A stretch of DNA of 64,000 bases, from the NCBI GenBank assembly GCA_027037535.1, contig JALVZQ010000002.1:56062-120061 (forward strand), given 5' to 3'. Numbering within the stretch: position 1 is the first letter of the stretch; each line of letters opens with the position of its first letter. Position numbers and translations under genes: made by a program. Positions 34,487 through 43,400 of this stretch are shown piece by piece. Below the pieces are notes generated by a model, which searched no databases, was not told the origin of the DNA, and saw nothing but the letters and a program-made list of their open reading frames with translations. This stretch comes from Acidilobaceae archaeon. Lineage in GTDB: Archaea > Thermoproteota > Thermoprotei_A > Sulfolobales > Acidilobaceae.

Positions 34487-37400
34487 TCTTGTCTCCGTCG
34501 CCCTTCACCTCTTCTAATTGTTCGAGGCCACCAAGCTTTATTTCTAAGTAGTAATACTAGTGGCGGGGTGAGTAGCACGCTGGCGTAGAGTCCCGCTAGT
34601 AACACGCCTAGTACTAGGGCTGTTCCCATCTGGGATAGTCCAGGCGTGCTTGTTGCTGCAAGTCCTATGTATGCGCCTGCCATTATTGTCGCTAGGCCTA
34701 ATACTATCGGGGTTGCATGGGCCAAGCTTGCTTTTATAGCTTGGGATCCGCATTCTTTTTCGCATTCTTCTCTTAGCCTTGCTAGGTAGAAGCTGTTGTA
34801 GTCCATTCCTACTCCTAGTATTGCTGTGAAGACTATGACTGGTAGGTACCAGAGCACGTCGATTCCTATTATCTTAGAATATACTAGTATCGTTATAGCG
34901 CTGGCGGTATAGGCCGCCAATACCACTGAGAGTATTGCTGCTATGGAAGTTAATAGGCCTCCGTATGCTATCAGCATTGTTAGGAACATTAGTGTTATAG
35001 CTACCGGGTACACCTTATTGTAGAAGACACTGTTTATCAAGTTTCTGAGATCTAGGTTTACAGCGCTCATTCCGCCTACTAGTGATCCCGGGTCAACCTG
35101 GTGTGCTAGGTCTCGTATTTGTTCTGCGCACTGGATCCCCTCGTAGGATAATGGGTTAACTGACATGTATGCTCTCACTAGTCTACCATTGTATTCCGCT
35201 GGTACTACTACCTTGGCTACGCATGAGAGCTGTGATATAGACTGGTTTATGGCTTCTGCCTTGTCTGGTGACGATGTTACTATGTATACTGGGTATAGTA
35301 CACCTGGGTCGTAGTAGGTGTTTATGATCTCGTTAGTTTTTGCCGTCTCGCTGTCACGTGGAAGGTTCAATGACATATCGTAGCTTCCAGTGAATCCTGC
35401 CATTACTGTGTAGGCGCCTACTGCAAGTAGTAGAACTACTGCTAGTGGTATTATCCTTGTTTTTACAAGTGGGTAGAGTACCCGTGCTGTCCTCGAGTCT
35501 TCGTGTGTCTTTTCTCTTGGGTGTCTTGGCCACCAGAACCAGTCTTTTCCTCCAACAATGGCTAAGAGTGCCGGTATGAATGTTATGCTAGCTATCATTA
35601 CTCCCAGTATTGCTAGTGGAGCGTTTCCTCCTATACTTGAGAGGAATGGGAAATCGCTAGCTAAAAGCATGCTTCCGAAGCCTATTGTCGCTGTTAGTGC
35701 TCCTGCTAGTACAGGTTTCCAGCTCTTTGAGAATGCTTCTGCCGCCGCCTCTCGTGGGTCTGGATCCTTTGCATATGCTTCGCGGAATCTCTTTGATACG
35801 TATGCCGCATAGTCGATTCCGAGTCCTAGGCCTGTAGTGTACATTATTGTACGGGAGTGGGTGGTTACGTCTACTATTCCTGCTTTTGCTAAGATGACGG
35901 CTCCTGCAAGTCCTAGCATGAGGCCGAATCCTATTCCTATGAATGGTAGGATTACCGCGGCTATGCTTTCCAGTACTATGGCTAGTATTATGAGTACTAG
36001 TACCATGCTTATTCTATCGGATCTTTGTATGTCTCGTAGTGCTCCTTCTCTTATCTCGTGCTCCATGTACATTGTTCCGCCTAGGTGTATCTCTGGATTA
36101 TAGCCTGCATCTCGGAGAATGGTTTCTAGCCTGGCGCTTATGTTCTTGAATTCGTCTATGTTGTTTCCTGATGCGTTTTCTGGAGTGTATGCTACTAGGA
36201 ATCCTTGTAGGTCTCTTTGGACTAGTAGGCCTTTTATCTCCTCGATTATGCTATCGAATGCTTGTGGTAGAATATTTCTTGTTAGTTTAATGGCCTCTTC
36301 CTCGATAGTGGATTCTCCTTTATAGACTAGGATGGCCGAGTTTATGATTTCTTGTGCTTCTCGTTCGGTCATGTTTGCTTGTACTGCTATTGATGGGGCG
36401 AGGAGCTCTGGTAGCCTGGCTAGTAGTGTTTCGTTATCTACTCCTAGTAGGCCGCTTTTGTGTAATAGTTCTAGAGTGGATACGCCTTGATCACCCATCA
36501 TGTTTGCTATTATTATCCTCATAACTGTGAGGGTCTCATTTTCTATTGATGTCGAGTTCTGCTGTAGCCATGTATTTATTTCTGGTGTGAGTGTTATATT
36601 GGATTGTTTCAGGGATAGTATAGCTGCTAAGTAAGTTGCGTTAGCCGGAGTTGCTAGTATTCCCTGTCCGTCAGGATCTTTTTCTAATATTATTTGTGTT
36701 ATTTGATTTATCATTTCAGTTATATTTATCTGAGGAGGAACCATGTCTGTTGGTATTTGTTCTTGTGAGGAAGATGCTATAATTGCCATTACGGTAGTCG
36801 GTTGAATGTCCTCGTTTATTATTTCTTGTACGAGTTCGTCGACTAGCGGTGATTCATTTAGTCCTCTAGCTAGTAGAAGTGATTTAATAGTCGTGTAGAG
36901 TATCTGGTCACTGTATGATTGGTTGCAAGAATACTGTTCTGTGAGGTTTTGGACAATGTAGAGTAGCTGTGATTGTTCAGGTGGTAGTAATTGTTGTAGG
37001 ACTTGTGTTATGTAGCTGGGTAGTGTCTGTCGTGTTTGTTGGACTATCTGGTTTATTTCTTGGTACAGGGCTAGTTGTCCTTGCTCTAATCCTCCAGGGT
37101 TTGATATTACTATTTGTTTTAGGTCTTGGCTCTGGGATAGGCTCGTTTCGAGCTGTTGTAGTGTTGCGTTGTAGATAGGCAGTAGCGATTGTAGCTGGTC
37201 TTGTGGTATTTGTGTCTGTAGTTGTTGGAGTACGAGTTGCGATGCTAGGTTGAGTGCGGCTATGTTTGTGAAGTTGGTTGGGCCTCCTATTGATAGTACG
37301 TAGTAGTATGTTGTTTGTACGAGATCTGGCTGTACCGGTGGTATTCCGTAGGCTGTTAGGTTTGTTGCGTTTATGACTGTTGCAATGTCTTGTTGAGTCA

Positions 37401-38076
37401 GGTTTAGTGTCTGATATGCATTGGTTTGTGTTTCTAGTGCTGCCTCTGTTCTTATAATGTCTGCTGTAGTGTAGGCTAGTGTTGGTAGGAACTTATTGCA
37501 TGCTGTTAGGTATCCCTGTATAGTGTTGTTTATTTCTGGTACTTGTTGTGAGGTCATTAAGGACGCCTGGTATAATTGACTGTAGCCTGTATCTAGTCCT
37601 ATAATTATATGGCTTGTAGTGTTTATTCCAGCGTAAGTGTTTTTGTATGCTTGATTGAGCATGACTGTGCCGTTTACAGCTTGTAAAGTGCCGTTGATTG
37701 CATGGATCATGCCTTCTTTGATCTGACTTTCTACTTGGTAGACTATGTTTATCCACGATACTAGTGAGTCGTTTGTCTCGTTTTCTAGAGTTATGTATGG
37801 TTCTTTTAGCTTATAGTATGTGTCTAGGGATACTGGGACTCCTTGTATCGCTATGAGATAGTCGGGTTCCATGGTTTTGTTCACTGAGTATTGTTCTGTT
37901 AGGTTTTGGAGCATGTTTTCTGCTTTTACGCTTTCTACTGTTTCGGGGAGGAAGGATTCTGTCTCGGTGAGTACGACGTCGTTTATTTGTGCAGCGTAGT
38001 TTGCTAGGAGCGCGATTATTATGATCCATGCTATTATTATTGCCCATGGCTTGTCTTTTATGATACTCTTCAACAT
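34483..38076 (-). CDS. MMPL/RND-superfamily exporter with very large external domain
   Basis: Twelve-helix proton-driven exporter of the MMPL group, about 1200 residues. TM1 (AIIIAWIIIIALLANYA) is followed by about 650 residues of Gln/Asn/Leu-rich helical external domain, far longer than usual. The first membrane bundle (ISMVLVLIILAIVLESIAAV; LGLGIDYAAYVSKRFREA with the family GxDY motif; GFGSMLLASDFPFLSSIG) comes next, then a smaller second loop and a second bundle (LGVGMDYNSFYLARLREEC). ATG 38076 is preferred to the upstream TTG at 38100, since GGTG lies eight bases before it. A 7-base direct repeat GATATGT flanks this start. The substrate is unknown. Confidence 0.88.
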   Translation of the reverse strand: MLKSIIKDKPWAIIIAWIIIIALLANYAAQINDVVLTETESFLPETVESVKAENMLQNLTEQYSVNKTMEPDYLIAIQGVPVSLDTYYKLKEPYITLENETNDSLVSWINIVYQVESQIKEGMIHAINGTLQAVNGTVMLNQAYKNTYAGINTTSHIIIGLDTGYSQLYQASLMTSQQVPEINNTIQGYLTACNKFLPTLAYTTADIIRTEAALETQTNAYQTLNLTQQDIATVINATNLTAYGIPPVQPDLVQTTYYYVLSIGGPTNFTNIAALNLASQLVLQQLQTQIPQDQLQSLLPIYNATLQQLETSLSQSQDLKQIVISNPGGLEQGQLALYQEINQIVQQTRQTLPSYITQVLQQLLPPEQSQLLYIVQNLTEQYSCNQSYSDQILYTTIKSLLLARGLNESPLVDELVQEIINEDIQPTTVMAIIASSSQEQIPTDMVPPQINITEMINQITQIILEKDPDGQGILATPANATYLAAILSLKQSNITLTPEINTWLQQNSTSIENETLTVMRIIIANMMGDQGVSTLELLHKSGLLGVDNETLLARLPELLAPSIAVQANMTEREAQEIINSAILVYKGESTIEEEAIKLTRNILPQAFDSIIEEIKGLLVQRDLQGFLVAYTPENASGNNIDEFKNISARLETILRDAGYNPEIHLGGTMYMEHEIREGALRDIQRSDRISMVLVLIILAIVLESIAAVILPFIGIGFGLMLGLAGAVILAKAGIVDVTTHSRTIMYTTGLGLGIDYAAYVSKRFREAYAKDPDPREAAAEAFSKSWKPVLAGALTATIGFGSMLLASDFPFLSSIGGNAPLAILGVMIASITFIPALLAIVGGKDWFWWPRHPREKTHEDSRTARVLYPLVKTRIIPLAVVLLLAVGAYTVMAGFTGSYDMSLNLPRDSETAKTNEIINTYYDPGVLYPVYIVTSSPDKAEAINQSISQLSCVAKVVVPAEYNGRLVRAYMSVNPLSYEGIQCAEQIRDLAHQVDPGSLVGGMSAVNLDLRNLINSVFYNKVYPVAITLMFLTMLIAYGGLLTSIAAILSVVLAAYTASAITILVYSKIIGIDVLWYLPVIVFTAILGVGMDYNSFYLARLREECEKECGSQAIKASLAHATPIVLGLATIMAGAYIGLAATSTPGLSQMGTALVLGVLLAGLYASVLLTPPLVLLLRNKAWWPRTIRRGEGRRRQE

Positions 38077-38184
38077 ATCTCGTACACCGAGACATATCAA
38101 ACATCGATAATAATATAAATAGATTAAATACAGACTGCCCTACTCTCTACCACGCCGTTAAAATAAAATAATAATCAGAGTCGT

Positions 38185-38883
38185 CTACTTCCAACCAAAC
38201 TCTCCCACAAGAGGAACAAACAAAACCTCAAGATCCCTACGAATCCTCACGCCATCTCTATCCTTTTCAACAATAACTAGATATTGATCCCAATAACCCC
38301 CCACGGGAATCACCATCCTACCACCAACAGCCAACTGCTCAACTAAAGGTTCAGGAACCTCTGGCGCAGACGCAGACACCAGAATCCTGTCAAACGGGGC
38401 GAATCCAGGCAAACCCTTGGAACCGTCTCCAACAACGATCGTTACTCGATCAGAATAACCTGTCCTCTCCAGATTTCTCTTGGCAAATTCAGCTAGCTCA
38501 GGGATTCTCTCAACAGCATAAACATGTCCTTTGGGATCCTTTCTATTAGAAGGTGCTACTATTTCCGCTAGAACAGCCGCGGCATAACCACTGCCCGCCC
38601 CCACCTCAAGAACCTTGTCGCCGGGTAATGGATCAAGTAATTCGATCATATATGCGACAATACTAGGAGCACTTATAGTCTGTCCATGTCCGATAGGCAG
38701 AGGTCTATCCTCGTATGCTAAGTCCTTGTATGGTTCGGGAACGAATTCTTCTCTGGGAACAGCGAGCATAGCTCTATATACTTTTTCGGAGCGGATGTAT
38801 CCTTGCTTTCTTAGTTCCTCTACTAGGCGTCTTCTCATTAACTCATACTTATCATACTCTGCCATTTCTTTATTAACACCCAT
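38185..38883 (-). CDS. pcm: protein-L-isoaspartate O-methyltransferase
   Basis: Repairs isoaspartate in aged proteins using S-adenosylmethionine. The motif I SAM site is VLEVGAGSGYAAAVLAEI (about residues 88-105). FVPEPYKDLAYEDRPLPIGHGQTISAP is the family substrate-loop signature and FDRILVSASAPEVPEPL follows. Length of 232 residues is normal. Such repair is expected to matter at high temperature. Confidence 0.94.
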   Translation of the reverse strand: MGVNKEMAEYDKYELMRRRLVEELRKQGYIRSEKVYRAMLAVPREEFVPEPYKDLAYEDRPLPIGHGQTISAPSIVAYMIELLDPLPGDKVLEVGAGSGYAAAVLAEIVAPSNRKDPKGHVYAVERIPELAEFAKRNLERTGYSDRVTIVVGDGSKGLPGFAPFDRILVSASAPEVPEPLVEQLAVGGRMVIPVGGYWDQYLVIVEKDRDGVRIRRDLEVLFVPLVGEFGWK

Positions 38884-38991
38884 AATACGTTATATTAGCA
38901 ATGAGAAGGTATTATGCTATAGAAGAGAAATCGTTAACTCTTAATTTATATTACTATAATAATAGCAAATGCTGGCCGAGGAGGATAACGG

Positions 38992-39654
38992 ATGCCTAAC
39001 ATGACCGAAGAGTTGAAGTCGCTGACAGTTAATCTCAATAAGATGATAAAGGGCCTGGGGATTTATGCCGTGTACTACGCACTTTCGTCGATTATCTTGC
39101 CCTTCTTATTCCTCCAGATAATAGTGATGAAAATTAGCGGTTTAACACTTGTTGAAGCTGTTTCGAACATTGATCCGAGACTATTATTGGTATATGTCTT
39201 CGCCGTATTGCTAGGCCTCGCCTCTGATCTTGTATTGCTAATAACAAGTCTAAGGATGATAAGGTACTCTGTCATCTTTAGGAGAGGTGTTCTAGCATCA
39301 CAGATCCTCCTTGCAGGTTTAGGGGCCCAGCTTGTAGGGGCCCTACTCATTATTAGCTATTTTATAAATCCTGCAAGTCTAAAAGCCATGGTGGGGCTCA
39401 CCATACTCTCAGGAGGCCTCGTTGTTATCGTCGTGTATGCATACACTATGTATAACCTATTTGGGGAGCTAGATCGAATTTTCCCGCGAATGAGAGCCGG
39501 CTCCGATGCCGGGAGACTTTTTCTCTTTCACTTTATACCCGTTCTAGGAGTTCTACTCTTAATATTATCAATCTTTGTACTCTATATAGGGTATCAGAAC
39601 GTTTCTGAATACCCTATAACTAGCTCTAATGAAAACACGACTTCTACCTACTAA
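38992..39654 (+). CDS. five-helix membrane protein
   Basis: A 220-residue protein with about five predicted membrane helices: ALSSIILPFLFLQIIVM; LLLVYVFAVLLGLASDLVLLI; ILLAGLGAQLVGALLIISYF; LVVIVVYAYTMYNLF; and FIPVLGVLLLILSIFVLYIGY. It recalls crenarchaeal multi-spanning proteins of the DUF973 type, but I cannot confirm this. GAGGATAACGG precedes the ATG. Function unknown. Confidence 0.6.
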   Translation: MPNMTEELKSLTVNLNKMIKGLGIYAVYYALSSIILPFLFLQIIVMKISGLTLVEAVSNIDPRLLLVYVFAVLLGLASDLVLLITSLRMIRYSVIFRRGVLASQILLAGLGAQLVGALLIISYFINPASLKAMVGLTILSGGLVVIVVYAYTMYNLFGELDRIFPRMRAGSDAGRLFLFHFIPVLGVLLLILSIFVLYIGYQNVSEYPITSSNENTTSTY

Positions 39655-39827
39655 AGCAGCATATGATTTAATCAGGGAAAGTTATTGCTACCATAATCTA
39701 TCTAGCAAGTTAAAGTATCCATGACAAATTATTAAAGACACTCCCTCACAGTGATAACTAAATACATACACAAAGAAGGAGGTATCAAGATAGGTAATAC
39801 TGTTTGAATCAAAAGATCCGGAGTAGG

Positions 39828-40244
39828 TTATCTAATACCTTTATATCTTATAGTTATGAATTCGAGTCCAGCTATCCTTACAGCCTCTTGAAGAGTATAA
39901 TCATCAGTTGCGACCAGAACCCTGCTCTCCGGACACCGCTCCCTTATAGAGAGAGCTAGAGCTAGGACGGACAGGTCAGTTTTACTTAACTTGATTAGTC
40001 TTCTACTCTTTTTGGTCAGGATCTTTGCCTTCATTAACGAGTTCGAGTCTGTGCTTAGTACATTAAGTCTTTGTGTCTCTATCATTGTTGATAGGAGCTG
40101 TCTTGATTCACGATCGATTACTTCGCTAACTACTTGCTCTGTTGTCACGTGCTTGGCAGGTAGACTCAATGGTAGTCCTGCTAGGATTGCCCCCGTGTCG
40201 TTTACAATTATTATTTGGTGGCAATCGTTCTTCATGTTGTTCAT
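39828..40244 (-). CDS. PIN-domain ribonuclease, Nob1-like without zinc ribbon
   Basis: A 138-residue PIN domain with the layout of archaeal Nob1, the nuclease that matures the 3' end of 16S rRNA. It has VNDTGAILAG with the first catalytic Asp, HVTTEQVVSEVIDRE, LSKTDLSVLALAL with the third acidic residue, and VLVATDDYTLQEAV with the last pair, then RYKGI. Nob1 normally continues into a C-terminal zinc ribbon; here the frame stops straight after KGIR. It may be the cell's Nob1 or a stand-alone paralogue. Confidence 0.75.
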   Translation of the reverse strand: MNNMKNDCHQIIIVNDTGAILAGLPLSLPAKHVTTEQVVSEVIDRESRQLLSTMIETQRLNVLSTDSNSLMKAKILTKKSRRLIKLSKTDLSVLALALSIRERCPESRVLVATDDYTLQEAVRIAGLEFITIRYKGIR

Positions 40245-40407
40245 GTTGTTTCACCCATGTTGTATTAGGTCGATAGGATGGAATATGCAGATATTATTTG
40301 GTGCGTGTGTACGTGCAGAAGCTAGCTATGAGAGAAAAATGGATAGAATTCGTTTCCTAATAGTTGAAGGGGAAAAATTATTGTATTGTATGTTGTCTTG
40401 TCTCATG

Positions 40408-43400
40408 TTATGGTTTTACTCCTCTTATTGCTAGGATGATCCCTGCTATTGCTGCTACTAGGGCTACTCCTCCTACTCTGACTCCTGTGCTGGCTGTGCT
40501 CTGCGCTTCTTCTATTTGACTACTTAGCTGTGACACGTTCTGTCCTAGTAGGCTTTGTAGCTGTGATAGTTGGTTTAGTATGTTGTTTTCTGCTTGTGAT
40601 ATTTGTGTGGATACATTGTCTAGTTTCACTAGTATTTGTCCGCTGGTCGTGTTGATTAGTGCGTAAATGTTGCCGGCCTCATCTTGTATTAATCCTTGCA
40701 GGCTTCCGTTGAGGTCGTTTATTAGGTTTTGTAGGTTAGCTATGCTTGTTGTTATTAGGTTCTGGACATTGTCAAGTTTGTAGAGTGTTTGGTTGGAGCT
40801 GTCTGAGACTAGTGCATAGATGTTGCCGGCCTCATCCTTTATTATGCTTGTTATGCTCATGTTCATAGACTGGATCATGTTGAGTAGGTCTTCTAAGGAG
40901 GTGCTTCCTACCGATCCATATATTGCTTCGATCAGGTTTTCTATGTAGACTTTTGATTTTGCCGCTGTTAATCCATCGATTCCGACTACTCTTATGCAGT
41001 GTTCTCCGCTCGGTACGTATGGTATGTTTATTGAGGCAAGTATTTGACCGTTGGAGTCTGATCTCAGCATACTGATATAGTTTCCGTCTATGTATAGATA
41101 GTATGTTTGTTCTTTTTCTAGTCCTGTAGCATTAATCTCCACTATACCTGGAGATGTCGTGTTAACTGGTGCTATCTCGATTTTTGCTAGTATTATTAGT
41201 GATGCGTCTGCTCTATAGATTTCATCTGTACCTACGAATGTTACTGCGTGCTTGCCTCCTGGTATTAGTGGTACTGTAAAGTTTACTGTAGCAGTTCCAT
41301 TCTTGTCTGTTACTACGCTTAGTACGTATTTTCCGTCGATATAGACGTCTACTTGATAGCTCTTCGGTAGTCCCGAGAGCTGGTATTCTACAGTGTCACC
41401 AACAGTTGCGTTTATTTCTGAGGGTGTTACATTGAATGGTTTTGACGCTGCCCATTTGACAGCGTTTAGGAATATGTTATATGCGTCCGTGGTCCAGTAT
41501 TCTGTGTCTTGATATTCTTCTGGAGCCCAGCTTGCTAATAGTATAATCTTTGCTCCGTTATCTAGTATCTTGTATGCTATTGCGTCTCCTTCTATTGATC
41601 CATCTCCTAGCATCAGTTTGGCTAGGGATGTACCGCTAAATCCAGAGAATGCAGCATAGTCTGTACCCCATCCTCCTGGATTAGCTTCCAGTATCTTTAT
41701 CACATCGCCTACGCTGTAGCCTTCAAATAGCGGGCTTGCTTCTGTTATCTGAATGAATATTTCTCCGTAGAAATCACCTACTACTCTGGCAGGTGGATCT
41801 GATAGATAATAGTTCATTGCGTTTATTCCATAGCCAAATAGATCCGGATACCATGGGCTGCTCCATTGGTCCATGAATATCATGCTTATCCCAGTATCGT
41901 TTATAGCGCTCCATACAGCGTAGAATTCGTCATATGTTGGGAACGGGGCATAGTAGTATCCTGCCCATATGCCGGCGTTGAAGAAGCCGCTGTAGAGGGC
42001 GTCTGCGAACGAGTACGGGTCGTTGAAGTCTTCCGCGTACCATCCCAGCTCTTCTTGTATTATGTCCTTTAGCTCTCCCTGATAATCGTATAGGATTGCT
42101 ACTCTTGGCACATATTGAAGCGTTATTTGGCCTAGTTGTGTAGTTTCATTGACTTGTACTGTTACGTTTACGAATGCTGTCTTGTACCCTGGCATTGATA
42201 TCTCTAGTGTATAGTTGCCCGCTGGTAGCCAGAATCTGAAGTATCCGGCAATGCCAGCGCTGACTTCTATTGGTGTCCCTAGGACTGATATCTTGGCGCC
42301 AGCTAGTAGTGCGTTATCGCTTCCTACTACTGATCCTTCGACGTAACCGTAGGGCAGCCTGTCTAATAGTACTGTTATATTAGTATATCCCGTTGGCTTT
42401 ATGGCGGTTGGAGCCAGCTTTTGTAGCTCTATGATTGTGCTAGCCGGTATTGGTTTGGCCGGCACGCTAGAAGGCCTCGTTGATATAGCATATGATACAG
42501 CGTTCAATAGTACAAGTTCTGTGTTGTGACTGTATAATCCGTCACTTCCTGGCTCTATGTATTGCATCCAATAAGATTCTCCGAAGCTCGCCATATATAC
42601 CCATGTTACTCCTCCAGATGTATTCCACACTACTATCGACGATCCATTTATATTATCATAGTCGTCGACTACCTCCGCTAAAGGTGTCACGGGTATTGTG
42701 CTGTTCCATTCGTATACCTTATAGTCTGCATAGTCGCTCTGGTTAAGGTCCGCGAGGTAGAACCATGTATCGTTGTCTGGTATAACACCATTGAATATGG
42801 GGTGCGAGGGTACAAGCATATTTACTTTTACATATTCGGGTGATGGCCAGTCATAGTCGGTGCTAATAGGTGCTGGATATCCTGCGTTCACTATATCGTC
42901 GGAGTAGAGGTATAGAGCGTCTATTGATGTGGTTCCGGAGAATGCTGTGGCTAGGAATATTAGAGGTGTATTAGTTAGGTCAGCCATGACTAGTAGCCCT
43001 AGTACTTCTTCTAGTGTTGGATCATCGTATTTATTAGGTTTGAAGTGATCTACGACGACTGCCACTGGATTAATATATCCGTTCGCCCAGTCAGAGAGTA
43101 GATCTGCTACGTCACTGTATTCGTCTACTGGGTATCCCAGGGATGATAGTACCGTGGCTAGATGGGGCTCTGTATAGTAATCAATGTTTCCGAGTACTAC
43201 TATTGAGGGCGGTATAGGTTCAAGATAGAAGTCTAGATTAATTGTCTCGTTTGGTGCTAGTGTCACGTATTCAGTTACTTGCACATAACCTACTGCGTAC
43301 ACTGTTATTGCATGGGTACCTGCAGGGACATCGGTAAAGTTGTAGTAGCCGTCCGAGTCTGTATATGTGAATCTTGTTCCATTGTCAAGTATAACTGTAG

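Noticed and set aside
36969..37178. Plus-strand hydrophobic frame
   Set aside because: Antisense shadow of the Gln/Asn-rich external domain of the MMPL exporter.
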